Source: Botryotinia globosa (lineage: Eukaryota > Ascomycota > Leotiomycetes > Helotiales > Sclerotiniaceae). Taken from it: DNA of 64,000 nt. Where the stretch lies: positions 372,001-436,000 of the forward strand of contig RCSZ01000013.1 of assembly GCA_014898425.1 (NCBI GenBank), written 5' to 3'. The position numbers and the translations under genes were made by a program. Of this stretch, positions 42,031-54,023 are shown one piece after another (the stretch's first letter is position 1; each line of letters opens with the position of its first letter). The notes under the pieces are model-generated. The model was not told where the DNA came from, ran no database searches, and was given only the letters and a program-made list of their open reading frames with translations.

Positions 42031-43076
42031 TCTAAAGGTTAAAAGATTGTGATAGTCCAAATAAGGACAGGTTAATGAATGAGCGACTGTATGACGAGAA
42101 GCGCAAAATGAGAGAGCGCAATGAAGACAAAAGCACAAGCACCGTAACTTTCCAGGTGTAGAAACCTGCCAGTATAGTAGAACCCTCAGATTATAAGCAG
42201 AGGGATTCGCCTAACCCCCCTCCTCCAAGCGCGTGCATATTCGCGACTTTCGTGAAATATGTAATGTGGATATCCAAGCATTCTTGAAGCGCGATGACCA
42301 AAGGAAACACAGAAAAAGACGTTTGTGATCTGCAAAACATTTGCTTGGGAATGGAACTTGTAGCCAGTCATTTCAGCCACGGGTGCTGATGAATCTAAGT
42401 CAAAGGGATAGGAAATAATGATCCCGACGGGAATTTTTTAGCCTCTTACGTTCCTTTCCTGACCGAGCCAAGGCTTGAATAGATCTCGCAGATGTCGACG
42501 ATATCGTGTTATTCGAATCTCAATTGCCATTAAGATCGCTCTTGTCCCGAAATAATTTTTACCGACGAATTTCTGGGTAAGATTGAAGACAATCTTTGAT
42601 ATATCAATTACCATAGGCTTAGCACTTACTGTAGACTACTTGATACCATTTTCCGGAGTAGCAAACTTTTGCATATCTTCAGGTGGTCAATCCAAGCATG
42701 CGGTAGGTAGCCTGCCATGAGAAACTTTTCATGATAACTTCCGTAAGATGTGATACATTGAATGACGGGGCCGAGTAACGAGATTGAAGTCCAGCTTCCT
42801 GATTTAATCCATCCCTTGATTGCTTGGAGAGAACGACAGAATTTTTAATTTTGTCGCGTAGTTTTGCATGTAAATAATAGTGGTTTCCCTCGTTATGCCT
42901 CAAACTATTATGTTAGTACGATGTACCATAAGTAGGTAGTAGTAAACGGGGTTCATGGCATGGTCCACAAGCACTCGATTTTTCGATGAGAGGACTGAGT
43001 TCCAAAATCACGTGACACACCACAAGCTCGAACAAACTCATTACCTAAGTATGCAAAATCAAGTGATTTTGATTTA
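42031..43076. other. Intergenic, upstream of the surface-protein gene
   Basis: No coding frame with credible splicing is seen here. The stretch directly before the start codon at 42030 should hold the promoter and 5' leader of the surface-protein gene, but I cannot place a TATA box or named factor site with confidence. Confidence 0.4.
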
Positions 43077-43509
43077 GGGCCTATTCAAATCGAATTTTTT
43101 TGAACATTAGACCTAAAATATTAGAAATGTTAGTCTAATATTGCGTTTACCGAATATAATATTGAGTTCAGATCAGATCTAATATATAATTAAAAAGTTT
43201 CAAATATTTTTGAAGTGAATATAATATTAGATTTAATAATTTTGAAATAATAAATACATCAACTTTTCTCAACTTTTTTATATAATAATCAATAATAGTT
43301 TTTGAGACATTATAGAGGAAATATATTTGAGAAAATGTAATATCTCCTTTATTTTCAATTTAATTTTATACATCCTAATATTACTTTCAATATATTAGTC
43401 TTGACTAAATATATTCAATATATATTAGCTTCAATGTTTCAATTATCCTTGTCATTTTATTATTATTAGAGATTTCATTAAATGAAATAAATTCGATCCG
43501 AATAGGCCC
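43077..43509. mobile_element. 433-bp PIF/Harbinger-type MITE
   Basis: The ends are inverted: the left begins GGGCCTATTCAAATCGAATT and the reverse complement of the right end begins GGGCCTATTCGGATCGAATT, with 2 mismatches in the first 21 bp. Both ends are flanked by TTA (43074-43076 and 43510-43512), the target duplication typical of PIF/Harbinger, and the GGGCC start is typical of Tourist-like MITEs. The interior is AT-rich and non-coding. Confidence 0.8.
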
Positions 43510-43811
43510 TTAATTAAATAAGCTTTCAATCATATAATTGATAAAACTATAAGATCGAAAGTTATAGAACCAAAAGTGAGGATAGTGCCGAGGAGGGGAA
43601 AATGGGATACATGTAGTGCACCTTCTTGTTCTCAAGCCGATTCCTCCTCTTCTTGCTTCCCATTTTCCTTCTGTTCCTCTTCCTACTTCCCGTCTTGCTT
43701 CCCCTCTTCTCCTCCCTCCCAAGAACTTCAGCTCTCCACCCCTTCCCCCCCCTCAACCCCACAAATCCCCAGCCATCACCCACCCCTTTTAAAACCACAA
43801 AAAAGGAACCA

Positions 43812-43878
43812 CATATCCCATATATCCCATATATCCCATATATCCCATATATCCCATATATCCCATATATCCCATATC
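43812..43878. repeat. 9-bp microsatellite (TATATCCCA)n
   Basis: About seven tandem copies of TATATCCCA lie just outside the MITE. Small frames opened by the repeat on both strands (IPY and ISH-type repeats) are artefacts of the 9-bp period. Confidence 0.85.
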
Positions 43879-43969
43879 TCACATCTCTCACTCTAGCCCC
43901 AAAGATCTCACTCGTATTAATTTGAGTAATAAAACCTACACTAAACAATCCATCCATTAGAGGGGTAGA

Positions 43970-44075
43970 TATTCTGGGATAGATGAGAGATATAGTAGAT
44001 ATATTATATGATAGATATACTATATGAGAGATGAGAGATGAGAGGTGAAAAGTGAGAGATGAAAAATATATAATA
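43970..44075. repeat. GA/TA-rich low-complexity tract
   Basis: Imperfect repeats of GATGAGAGATA-like sequence occur between the microsatellite and the coronin 3' region. No gene signal is seen from here to 44718. Confidence 0.6.
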
Positions 44076-44718
44076 AAGAATTAGCATTCCAAGCTAACAT
44101 GAGATAATATAAACATATATAAAAGATAGAACCAATACCTATCCACCCACAACAGGATACACCATGCAAGAAACACAACAGGGGATGCGAAAAGATAAAT
44201 CAAGTGCGAGCGAGCGAACCGCACAAGACAAGACAAGACGAAGAACATAAAGTGCATTGGCAGAGGGAGAGTTTTGAAAGATAGGAATTGATAAGGGCTG
44301 AATGAATCATTTGAAGTTGAAGAACGAGAGTATGTTATATACATCAGAGGTGAGCAAGAAAGATAGTGTATAGGCTGGACCTAAATTACGAGGGTATACA
44401 AAGTTTGTAGTTGAATGATGAAGGTAGTCGAAAAAAGACAAGGTAATCCAAATATGGATCTGTTGTGCCCATTTGGGCTAGGCTACGACAGATGCATACC
44501 TGCATCTTTGAATTGTTCACTGGACTTATGATTCCATTGTAGATATCTCAGGTTCACTTAAACGATAACTCTCACAAGAATGAAACACCTTTCCATCATC
44601 AATTCGCCTATCGCTCTAAAACCTGAAAACTACCTGCGTCATGTAATGTACTCTCTCCTCTTTTCCACTCCTCACGACCCCCCAAAGCACACCGCACTCC
44701 CGCAACTAAATCCTATAT

Positions 44719-46947
44719 TTAAGACTTAGCAGCTTCCAACTCCAACTCCAACTGTCTAATTCTTTCACTTTGATCACCAGGACCAACTCTCATCTTCAAT
44801 GTGTCAACCTCTTGAGTCAATAGACCAATTTTCTCTGTTTGCGCCGTAATAGTTTTAGTTTGGGCTTCCAAAAGCTGTTTAATTTCTGCTAGGGAATCTT
44901 CGACACCAACCGAGGTTGGGGATGGCTGAGAAGCACCAACCGCGGAAATGGGCCCGGAAGAGGTAGCGATAGAGGTGGGGGTAGCCTTTGCTGCAGGCTC
45001 GAATGATGTCGGTGTTGCTTGAGATACAGGAGATGGCTTGGGTGGTGTGACCTTAGTTGGAGCGGGCTTGATTGGTTCTGGCTTGGCTGGAGCTGGAGCG
45101 GACTTCTGAATTGGCTTTTGAATCTCCTCGAAGCTGGAATTATCATCGGCTTCATCCTCCTCATCGTCTTGAAATTTGGAGGCCATGGCGGAAATGGAAC
45201 CCTTTTGTTCAGACATAGTTGGTGGAGGTGCTCTTTGTGCGACGGGAGCTGGTTCAGGCTCTGCCTTTGGAGGTGCAGTCTTCGTTGGGGCTGGGGTTGG
45301 CGCTGGTGCAGCGACGGGTGGTTTGTAATCGGATGCTACCTCAACTGGGCCGTTTCCTTCATACACACTTTCCAAATCGATCTTGGCAGGAATTCCATCT
45401 TTACCAGCAAGCCATTCCTCAGCAGTGACTGCAGGTTTCAAACCAATCGCAGGTGGGTAAATATCAGATTGGAAGACTTCGGCACGGCGAGGAACTGTGA
45501 AAGAGATAGGCTCAACATATTGGTCATTGACGGTTTTGAATCCCTTCATGACTTCGTTCTCGTGAACCTGGATTCTGGTTAGAATAGGTATGCGAAAGAT
45601 ACACAATGAGAACCACTTACATTAATACCACGTCTAGGAAGGAATGCGATACCACGTTGTTGATCACTAGACTTATATTCGGACAAAAATTCGAACTTGT
45701 CGTTCTCATATTCATAGTATCGAATGTTACCGTCACTTAAATTGTTAGCTGATTTCTCTCCGGTACCTGCCCATGAACTTACCCTTTGCCTGCCAAGTAC
45801 AAACATTGAGTACCATCATCTGGATGATCGTTAGTATAGATCAAACATGAATCATCAATGTAACCTACCCCAGAATGGCATGCAAACACCCGAGATAGAG
45901 TCCAAAACAGTGAACCCTCCAATTGGCTGCTTGGCGTTACCAACATCCCACAAAGCCAATTGACGATCACTCATCTTGGAGAATCCGGTAGTAGCCAGGC
46001 GATTATGTTCTCCCATCCATACGACTCTGCTATTCTTTGCGCCAGTATGTCCGGGCCCTTCGTGTGCAGGTCTTTCTTGTCGAGTATCCCAAATGCGTAA
46101 TTTCTTGTCTCGAGAAGTGGTGGCCAGAAGAGCTCCATTTGCGCTCCATGATAAACTTTGTACAATATCTCCGTGCTTCAATGTCAAAGGTGCTTTCCCG
46201 GTGCCGATATCCCATAGCTTAACTGTGTAATCTCCAGATGCAGATGCGAGAATGTTGTTTGCCGCGGGGTTGAAAAGAACTTGTCCGACTTTCCTGCAGG
46301 TTATTAGAATCAATGCGAACCTTCGGTATTATCGGCAGCACATACCTAGAATGACCTGCCAATTTGCTGACAGGCGCAACATCGACGGGCTCTTCAGAGT
46401 CTTGATAGAGGGAGAAACCTTGGGGAACCTCCCATATAAATACCTTCCCGTCATCGGATCCGGAAGCGATAATGCGATCGTTGAAAGGGTTCCTGGTTCA
46501 AAGATGAGCGTTCATGCCAGCCTGCCACTCGATCAACTACTCACCAATCCGTGTCAAGAACCGGTCCAGTGTGGCCTCGAAACAATGGAATTTGTTCTGG
46601 CAGACGACCCTTTTCGTTCAAAGGAATAACAGCGAATGCGCCTCCACCACTAGCTTCCCAATTGACCGAAAGATATTCAGGATTGGCCTATTTTCGATGA
46701 TGAGTTACCTTCCTTCCTCAAATCCATGTCACATTTCCAAGTCATTGGTTTCCCACCTTGATTAAATTGGTATCCCAAGCATTGCGACTGATATGCAAGT
46801 TATCGTAGCATGCCTCCTTCTTGGATGATTTACCAAAGACATGTCCTATTTGAACGATCGGTCAGCGACTGCTCTCGTGCCTCTCTCCTGGGGGATATTG
46901 CAACAAGGCTTACGATATTTCGACGCGCGCACAAAACGACCAGCCAT
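44719..46947 (-). CDS. Coronin, actin-binding WD40 protein
   Basis: Eight exons (46914-46947, 46757-46845, 46545-46687, 46346-46492, 45869-46293, 45783-45819, 45621-45735, 44719-45567) join into 612 aa. All seven introns are 47-69 nt with canonical ends. The N-terminus MAGRFVRASKYRHVFGK and the following ACYDNLHISRNAWDTNLIK are hallmark coronin residues. WD40 blades follow (IASGSDDGKVFIWE, ASASGDYTVKLWD, LATTSRDKKLRIWD, LALWD), then the C-terminal extension motif LYLAGKGDGNIRYYE. A Pro/Ala/Lys-rich linker occupies about residues 400-550, and the last 60 residues form a coiled coil (SLAEIKQLLEAQ to LELELEAAKS). Coronins bind F-actin and regulate Arp2/3 and cofilin at cortical actin patches; that role is known for the family. 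The length is normal for fungi and the gene looks intact. Confidence 0.97.
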
Positions 46948-47240
46948 CCCGGCTCATACAAATGAAATGGAAAGAAGAAGGGGATCAAAGTAATTGAAAT
47001 GTAGACAATTAATAAATGTTGAGGAGGAAATTCAAAAAAAGAATGTTTTAATTCAGTTTGTTGTTTGTTTTTGTGAGTTGTGAGGGGATGATTATGCGAA
47101 GGCTCATCCAAAAGTCTTGTTGTTGATGATGATGATGATGATGATGATGATGCTGCTGCTGCTACCTATCTATCGCTTTGCAGGCAGGCTGTAGGTAATA
47201 AATGATGGTGAAACTCAAATTCTAGCGGCGAATGTTGCAG

Positions 47241-47288
47241 TTTCGCGGTTTCGCAGTTTCGCAGTTTCGCAGTTTCGCGGTTTCGCGG
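47241..47288. repeat. 8-bp tandem repeat TTTCGC(G/A)G, 6 copies
   Basis: Six exact-length copies occur, alternating CGCGG and CGCAG. The unit is CpG-containing and therefore conspicuous in this generally CpG-poor sequence. Confidence 0.9.
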
Positions 47289-47520
47289 TTTATTAACAGT
47301 TTTAAAGACTTGCTGCGCCCGCCAAAGATTACACGGGGTTTTAAAGTTCACTACAATGGGAAATCACGGGGCCCTTGTCAATATCGTCTCATGTTAAATA
47401 TGAGGAGAGTCGAGACAAAGGGAATGACTTCAACCCCTTTTTTCCTATTTATGATATTCTTTCATGAACTGCATTAATTTTATCTACGGAGGATTCCACA
47501 CCACACGGTCCACACCAAGT

Positions 47521-47561
47521 ATGGATGGATGGATGGATGGATGGATGGATGGATGGATGGA
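47521..47561. repeat. (ATGG)n microsatellite, 10 copies
   Basis: A perfect four-base repeat of about 41 bp lies between the coronin promoter and the tRNA gene. Confidence 0.95.
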
Positions 47562-47725
47562 GTACGAGTTCCTTGCTATGTATGCTTCGAACCCACCGAC
47601 TCCTCGTAGCGCCCACTTTCTACTGCATAATTCCCCACCAACCCACCACCAACTCTGAGTAGCTTGGGAGGAACTTGAGTAGAGAACATATACTCAAAAA
47701 CTCGCCGTCTCCAACAACATACAAC

Positions 47726-47841
47726 GGACGCGTGGTCTAATGGTTATGATATTTCGTTCACAGTTTGTGTACACATGTTCGAATTCACTCTCATGGATTC
47801 CTGCACCGAAATGGTTCTGAGTTCGATCCTCAGCGCGTTCA
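47726..47841 (+). tRNA. tRNA-Val(CAC) with 43-nt intron
   Basis: The acceptor stem GGACGCG pairs over 7 bp with CGCGTTC (47834-47840), with one G-U pair; the discriminator base is A. The D arm is GTC-TAATGGTTAT-GAT. The anticodon stem TTTCG pairs with CGAAA (47807-47811), and the T arm CTGAG-TTCGATC-CTCAG is perfect. The anticodon CAC at 47759-47761 follows T33. A 43-nt intron (47763-47805) lies at the canonical 37/38 position, and its GTG at 47767-47769 can pair with the anticodon, as usual in eukaryotic tRNA introns. Confidence 0.93.
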
Positions 47842-47845
47842 TCTC

Positions 47846-47850
47846 TTTTT
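47846..47850 (+). terminator. RNA polymerase III T5 terminator
   Basis: Five T residues begin five bases after the tRNA-Val discriminator base, the usual place and form of a Pol III stop. Confidence 0.75.
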
Positions 47851-48149
47851 GCGGTATTTTGCTTCCCTCTGACGCTGCATACTCTGTTATGGTGTTTGAG
47901 CGTTGTTTTTGATGTACGGCGTCCATGTCTTATTTATTATTGGTACAACTCCAGCTCCGAATGCTTTTCGAGCTTTGTGTTGTTTGCTCTTTCTTCATCG
48001 ACCGCGGAATTGGTGGATTGCCCTATTACGTAATTTGTGCACGGACTATTGCCTCATATGCTTCCACGATGGACGAAATAAGGTTGCGCACCAAGCAAAC
48101 CTTATATAGTCACTAGGTAATGTTCTGCTTTGGATTTGATAGTGTAGTC

Positions 48150-48612
48150 CACGGGTGCGTTCAATGTTCCAATTCGATTCTGATGATCAAACCCTTTTGA
48201 TGTTCCAAGCCAGGCTAGATGTTCAAAGTATATCAGTGTTCTAAGTCGGATCAGATATTCAAGCCATGTGAGATGTTCAAGCCAGACTAGGTATTGAAAC
48301 TCTATTGATGTTCTATATCAGATAGAATATTCACAAACACTGAATCTTCTAAGCTAGGCTAGATATTCAACCCAGATTAGACATTCAAGTCAGATCAGGT
48401 ATTCAAACTCTATCGATGTTCTAAGCCAGACAGAATATTCAAATACTCTGGATGGTTTAAGCTAGGTTACATGTTGGATGGAACCCTTTCAATATCCCAA
48501 TCCAGATCAGATATGCCAATTCTGTTAATGTCCCAGGCTCGGTCAGAACCTCAAGTCGGATCAAATGTTCAGGCTAGATCGAATATTCAAGTCGAATCAG
48601 ATATCTAGGCTG
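48150..48612. repeat. Diverged 18-20-bp minisatellite
   Basis: Variants of AAGTCAGATCAGATATTC and AAGCCAGGCTAGATGTTC recur many times with irregular spacing, interspersed with TCTATCGATGTTCTAAGC-like pieces. Reading frames are interrupted on both strands, so I regard it as non-coding. Some longer units of about 120 bp are visible (a CTCTATTGATGTTCTA-like piece recurs near 48300 and 48405). Confidence 0.7.
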
Positions 48613-48625
48613 CTGGTGATCTACA

Positions 48626-49471
48626 TCAAGTTTCCGGCAGTTTGCACATTATGACAATACAAAGTCGTATGGGTTCTTTCTTTTGGCAGAAAAGTGCAAT
48701 CATGCAGGCTTCTGCTAGTAAAAATAAAGTGAGGGATGTGTCATTAGGATATTGAGCAGACTGACAAAACTCTGATATCGATTCCGGGAAGTCCATGATC
48801 ATGTAACGAAAGGACGATATCTCGTGATGGGCTGCAGTATTCAGATGTCGAGAAATTCGTCCTTTCAAACCCACAACTCCAGCAGCCATCCCCCCACAAT
48901 CTTTGCGGTGTTTAGGATAACCTTTCAAAGCAACGACAGTTATGAAATTGAGATACAAGCCTTTGATACCATTCTCCGCTGGGATATGGGGTAAGAACTT
49001 GTCGCCGATATCTTGTCATCCGCTTCCACACAAAACCAACCCTATTGCCTTGCCTGACCATCCGTTGATTGTCTCTGTAGCTAGATCTGTGTCGCTTGTT
49101 GTCTTTAGAAGTTCATCAATAGAAGCATCTGGATCTGCAAGATATACCTTGCTTCGAATCAGGCCTAGCAAGCTTAACACCAACCCCATAACTTGACAAT
49201 GCATAACCTCATAATCCTCCCTAAAACGCGTATCTCCTTTACGTCCAACATTCATCCCAGTAGTGTCAACCACTTCACCTGCATCTTCATCAACTCCATG
49301 TGTAATACCCCCAGAAGTATCAGTAATACCAGCAGCATCAGCAGCATCAACAACACTTGAAGCTTGAGTATAAGCAGTACCAATCCTAGCAGCAGCACAT
49401 AGAACACCAACAGCACCAACTCCAACTCCAACATTAACCCGGTCAGAAGCTTCGTTAATTGTAGCAGTCAT
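48626..49471 (-). pseudogene. Unrecognised ORF broken by an in-frame TGA
   Basis: The start at 49471 opens 151 codons, closed by TGA at 49016-49018. The same frame then stays open for another 129 codons to a TGA at 48626-48628. Composition and codon use are similar on both sides, and the sequence runs through the stop without any change of frame (GLVLCGSG, stop, QDIGDKFLPH). I see no convincing intron that would remove the stop: the nearest GTTTTG-to-CCCAG span is 58 nt with weak signals and would shift the frame. The N-terminal part has a Val/Gly- and Ala-rich segment (GVGVGAVGV). I recognise no family. It could be a recent pseudogene, a readthrough product, two separate genes or a sequencing error. 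Confidence 0.5.
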
Positions 49472-49853
49472 AGATATCAAGTTTTGTCGAGATGATGTTA
49501 ATTTGGCTTCGTAACTTCTTTTCGATCGCGCGGCACCTTTCGCAGTGCTTGCAGAAACTCATATAGGTTGTTGTAAATCTCATGTTACGATCGTTATCTC
49601 TATGAATAGGAAGAGCTTGTGTATTACACAGCGAAGATTGAAGACTTGAAGTGTAAAATTTCAATCCAGACGAATGTGAGTTTGAGATACAGTTTTCAGA
49701 TGCGTTGGTAAATTTATGTAATTTGAAAGCCTTACATATATATCCATTCACAAGATTTGAAATTTCAGCAAAATGAGATATTCAATCTATTTTAGGTTGT
49801 AATGAACGCTGGTATATACCTAACAAAAGCCTTCAACTCCTTGATTTCCTTGT

Positions 49854-52239
49854 TCACAAAAGCGCATCATCACCTCTATCTCCATTAAGCTTTGCCTTGG
49901 TCATCTCGCTCTGTCCAGCTACCTCGTCACTTCCCACCGTCGCCAGATACTTCTTAAAGTTATCACTCATTTCTACCACCTTCTCGAAATGATCGCGTCT
50001 CAATTCTACTTCCACTTTCCCATCCTCGTTTGGTCCCTTCTTTGTCTCGGCTTCATATTCAGCTAGTGCGACCGCGGTTTGGAACGCATTGCGAATCTCA
50101 CGACCATTCCAATCGATATCTTTGAGCACCTCATCGGAGAGGATGTAGCGCTTCGCAGCACTCATGATGGTGATTTCATGTCCGCGTTCTAATCCTAGCT
50201 TTGTGAAAAATTGAAGCCAGATTCTCTTCCGGCCTTCGCAGTCTAGAGGGCGGTATCCAATGTACACGTGGATACGGGAGAAGAAAGCTGGATCAAAGTG
50301 TCCCACACGATTGGTGGTGAGGAAGAGAATACCTCTGTAGTATTCCATCGCTCGTAAAAAGACAGATACGAGCCCATTACGTGTGAGTTCGGAAACTTCA
50401 CGACGCTCGAGATACACATCGGCTTCGTCGATTAACATGACGGCGCCCCAGATTTCGGCCAATTTGAACCATTTGCTGAGGGATTCTTCGACGCGGAATT
50501 CATCGGTTCCGATATCACCACAGGTGAGTGAGAGGAGGGGTCTGGATGTGAATTCGGCTACACATTCTGCGGTGTAGGTTTTACCAGCACCGGGAGGTCC
50601 GTGCAATAAGAAGATTTGTCCTTCGCCTTTGTTGGGGATAGGATCCGCTGACCAGGTTGTTTCGCTTCGGCCAGCTTTCTTGGAGGATGTGTATTTGTGA
50701 ACGAGGGCTTTGATCATTTCCTGTTTTTCGTTTGGTAGGACTAGATTCTCAATAGCCGAAGTGTAGAATTTAGGAGGTTGACAACAATCGACGTCGAGAG
50801 CTTGCCATTTCTTAGACTTGAGATCGAAACCCATGATACGACGAGGACAGAGGAAGTACTTGTGTCGGGAAACAGCTCCACTTGCGTCGGTTTCGGCAAG
50901 CGAAGGGGTTTCGCGAGGTTCGATATTTTCGTACTTGCCCCATCTTGTATTGACCGATGCAGCTAGTCGTTTAGAATTACAATCTGAACAATTGCAGTTA
51001 TAGTGCAAATCTGCGAGAATACCAGAATCGTCATCATCGATACCGAGGACTGGAGCTGGATGTTTCTGTGTTTCTTGCCAATCGGCGTATGTGTAGAAAG
51101 CGCTTTGGTCAACCACGACTCGACCCTCGTGGAAGCGCTTTGGCTTTTGTTCCACGGGCATACTGAAACCTCTGTAGTCCATTTGTTTACCCATCAACAT
51201 ACTGTAGAATTTCTCTCCACGATCTTCGAGTTGTTTTCGTGGAGATAGGGCAGGATTGCTGTCGATGTAATGGGCAGGAATGACCTTTAAGGATGTGACT
51301 TCGCGCTCGCCTTCAAATGGCGCGATGGTGACCTCGTGAGATCGACGTCCAACGAATCGGCCATCGAAATCTAGATACCACATCTTGACTTTGAGAGGTG
51401 ATGGCTGTCCTGGTCTGGTATTTTCTGTAGAGTTTTCACACCCCTGGAGAACGAAACCAGCACGTTGCTCGTCGAATTGAGCGTAGACATCCATCCCTGG
51501 CTTAAACAGCATCCATAACATCTCAAACGTTACTACTGGATTAGCTCTAGCATGTCGGTCATCCTCCAACTTCAACTTCTCTTCAAAGTTGTCCTCAAGA
51601 TACTTCTGAAGGACGCTGATATGGTGACTGGCTTCCGCATCGTCACAATTCTCTTTGTATTCTTGGAGTTCCTTTCGGTAATGAACAAGAATTCCATAAG
51701 GTTCCTTGATTGAGATAGTGTCACCAAGTAAAGATTGTCCGGGATAGTATTCGACAATGGATCTTAAGGCTTTCATGATGTGTGGAGAATGAATAATGAG
51801 TTCTTTCTCCTCCATAGATCGTTCGTCGAAGTCATTCTCGTCTTTCATCTCTGATGATATCACATTTTCATCTTCTTTGTCCTTCTTATTCTTTTTCTTG
51901 CCATAGATGGTCGGGAACCAAATAGTAACACTGTATAAGACTTCTAGAATGGGTATTTCTGAATCACGATATCTTGAAAATGTTAGTGTCTGATGGGAGA
52001 AGCAACAAGGGATTAACATACGTGGTTTTCTTCAACTTATATGGTGCTGCCAACTCCTTTGTTCCTTTGATTTCACCACCTACATCCTTATACTGGACTT
52101 TGTACAAGATCTCTGGGCATTTGATATCTTCGTCCTTGCCTGCATCGCTTGATGCTTCGGTCGAAGTGGCAGTATTCTTCTCGACCTTGACAACTACATA
52201 TTTCTCGCCATCTTTACTTGGGATCTCGTTGGAATGCAT
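49854..52239 (-). CDS. AAA-family ATPase with DUF7025-like N-terminal region
   Basis: Two exons (52022-52239 and 49854-51972) separated by a 49-nt intron give 778 aa. The C-terminal half holds an AAA module: Walker A GPPGAGKT at 531-538, Walker B MLIDEAD at 585-591, and a second region of homology with TTNRVGHFDPAFFSR. The upstream half resembles the DUF7025 region seen in many fungal AAA proteins (VTFEMLWMLFKPG and then DFDGRFVGRRSHEV). A short Cys cluster HYNCNCSDCNSK lies between them. There is no signal peptide or membrane segment. The substrate is unknown; in this family a role as a nucleus- or cytosol-located remodelling ATPase is only inferred. All nucleotide-binding residues are present and no damage is visible. 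Confidence 0.92.
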
Positions 52240-53980
52240 GATTGAGGATGTTGTGGAGAAGTGAGAAGTGTGTGAATAGGTATTATGAAGAAAGAAGAAA
52301 AACGAGGAGGATGAGGAAGGATGAGAAAGGACATGAAGATTGGGATGATTACACTGAGGAGTATATAAATATTAAAAGCTGGACAGTTCAAGCAGATGAG
52401 GAGATAGTAGGTTTGGTGAAATTGTGGTGAAATTTGTGGAGTACAAGTGGTGTTCACACAGGCAGCACTCACCACAGCAGTCAGCCCGCAGATGAGCACC
52501 ACACCAGCCTTCTCCCATTCGTTGGAGATAGCAATACATTGCCTATCCAATTCCTTGTCCTCCCCGCCCGCATTGAATCCGTTGACTCACCGGTACATAC
52601 GTGAATGTGGCGGCTCTTTGTATGCAACTAGTAGCCCTAGGTAGTTTTTACGATATTTGATTGGTCCAAGCTGGTCTCGCGAGGCAGATTAGTGGATAAA
52701 CGCCTGGGATCTCCGCTATATCGCTCAGCCGTAGATTTACGTGGGGTATCATCAATGGCCCCGAATCCTTCGATGATATCCGATCATGATCAGTGGTAGG
52801 TAGAATTACGAGCAAGTACTGCAGTTACGAGGGTAGCATCATCCCATTGACAGATACCTATATAGAGGAGGTAAGATTGGTTAATAAACGTATTGCCATT
52901 CGGTTCTTAATGACGACAACGGTCTGGAGCCATTAAAGGTTGAATGCTATCTGAACTTCATAAAAGATCAGTGTTGATTGTTCGACTTGATATTGGACAA
53001 ATGTATACTCTCGTTTTGTGAATAGAGTTGACAATCATAAGAAACCTCGCCTTGATCTCTTCGGAAAACCTTCTTGCGATTGCAATATGGGATGCTTCAC
53101 AGGAATGGTTTAACTGGGCCTCGTTCTGCAGGGAGCTTCCGTAAAACATGAAGATTTCACAACATGAATTTTGCTGTGTTCCCACTGGTTCCTGTTTCCT
53201 GTTTTCTGTTCCACTTTCACGACGATACTGGTGGTCCGGGCCGTCTAGCGTATGAGTAATACCTCGTGTTCACGTCAAAGACAAGGCAACCAAACAGATC
53301 ATGGCCGTGCAGCATCAGATAGTTGTGATCGTGTCAAAATCATATATTCGCGATTGAAAAAGTCATCGTTGCCATGCTGGAAGAGTTGGCATGGACTTTT
53401 CAGGTAAAGTTCTTGAGAATTCCTGCATCGTCGTCCAAAATACATGGTTACCGGTCTGGGTAAGTACCCAGCTGAATCTCATGTCGATATCACGACTATA
53501 TACAGTACTCGATATATCAGAGCCCACTCGGACGTCCCAAATGTAGAAGATCCTGAACCCATTAACAGATTCACATCTTGTGGTGGAAGCTCTCGTGCGG
53601 TAAACGAAGTTGATTCGCTCGAATGATTGAGCTTTTGGTTAAGATTAGCAATGACCTTAACTGGTGCACTGGAAATTGACTATTCGTGTCTGTTGTTCGA
53701 GTGTATAACTGTCAACGAAGAATGCCTGTAGATATATAACATTGACGGTTGTGAACGTCACATAGCCAAATACCGTTTTGTGACGAGTTTGTAAGAAGTC
53801 GAACAAAACAAATATAGGTATAGTAATGGTGCAAGAAAGCACAATATTTTGAGATTTGCAGAGTCCACGGGTAGGTATGGATAGGTAACTGGAACCTTAC
53901 GTTGTGGCAGTGCTAGCTCGAATGGCTGAAGTACCGGCTGGTAGAGCTAAAATTAGAGATGATCGGACCTGGACTTATAT
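52240..53980. other. Intergenic, no gene seen
   Basis: This stretch should contain the promoter of the AAA ATPase (pyrimidine-rich on the minus strand near 52260-52330). Short frames here overlap with no recognisable motif and no splice model that lengthens them. Confidence 0.5.
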
Positions 53981-53982
53981 TA

Positions 53983-54023
53983 ACCGATATCCCTACATCT
54001 TGCACATCCCTATATCTTGCACA
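53983..54023 (+). repeat. Left terminal inverted repeat, 41 bp
   Basis: The repeat contains two tandem copies of a 17-bp motif, CCCTACATCTTGCACAT and CCCTATATCTTGCACAT. Such direct repeats inside termini are typical transposase-binding sites (IR/DR organisation). Confidence 0.8.

Larger units (their letters stand above)
46948..47725. other. Coronin upstream region with three microsatellites
   Basis: No coding region is supported. A (GAT)n run followed by (GCT)n lies at about 47124-47163, an 8-bp repeat TTTCGCRG in six copies at 47241-47288, and a (TGGA)n tract at 47521-47561. The first lies within about 220 bp of the coronin start and may be part of its leader or promoter. Confidence 0.6.

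Noticed and set aside
43562..43957. Frames over the TATATCCCA microsatellite (131, 106 and 99 codons)
   Set aside because: Open on both strands purely because of the 9-bp period; low-complexity Ser/Pro/Arg sequence with no motif.
48968..49040. An intron that would remove the TGA in the broken ORF
   Set aside because: The only nearby GT-AG pairs (53 or 58 nt) have weak donors, no good branch site and do not restore the frame.
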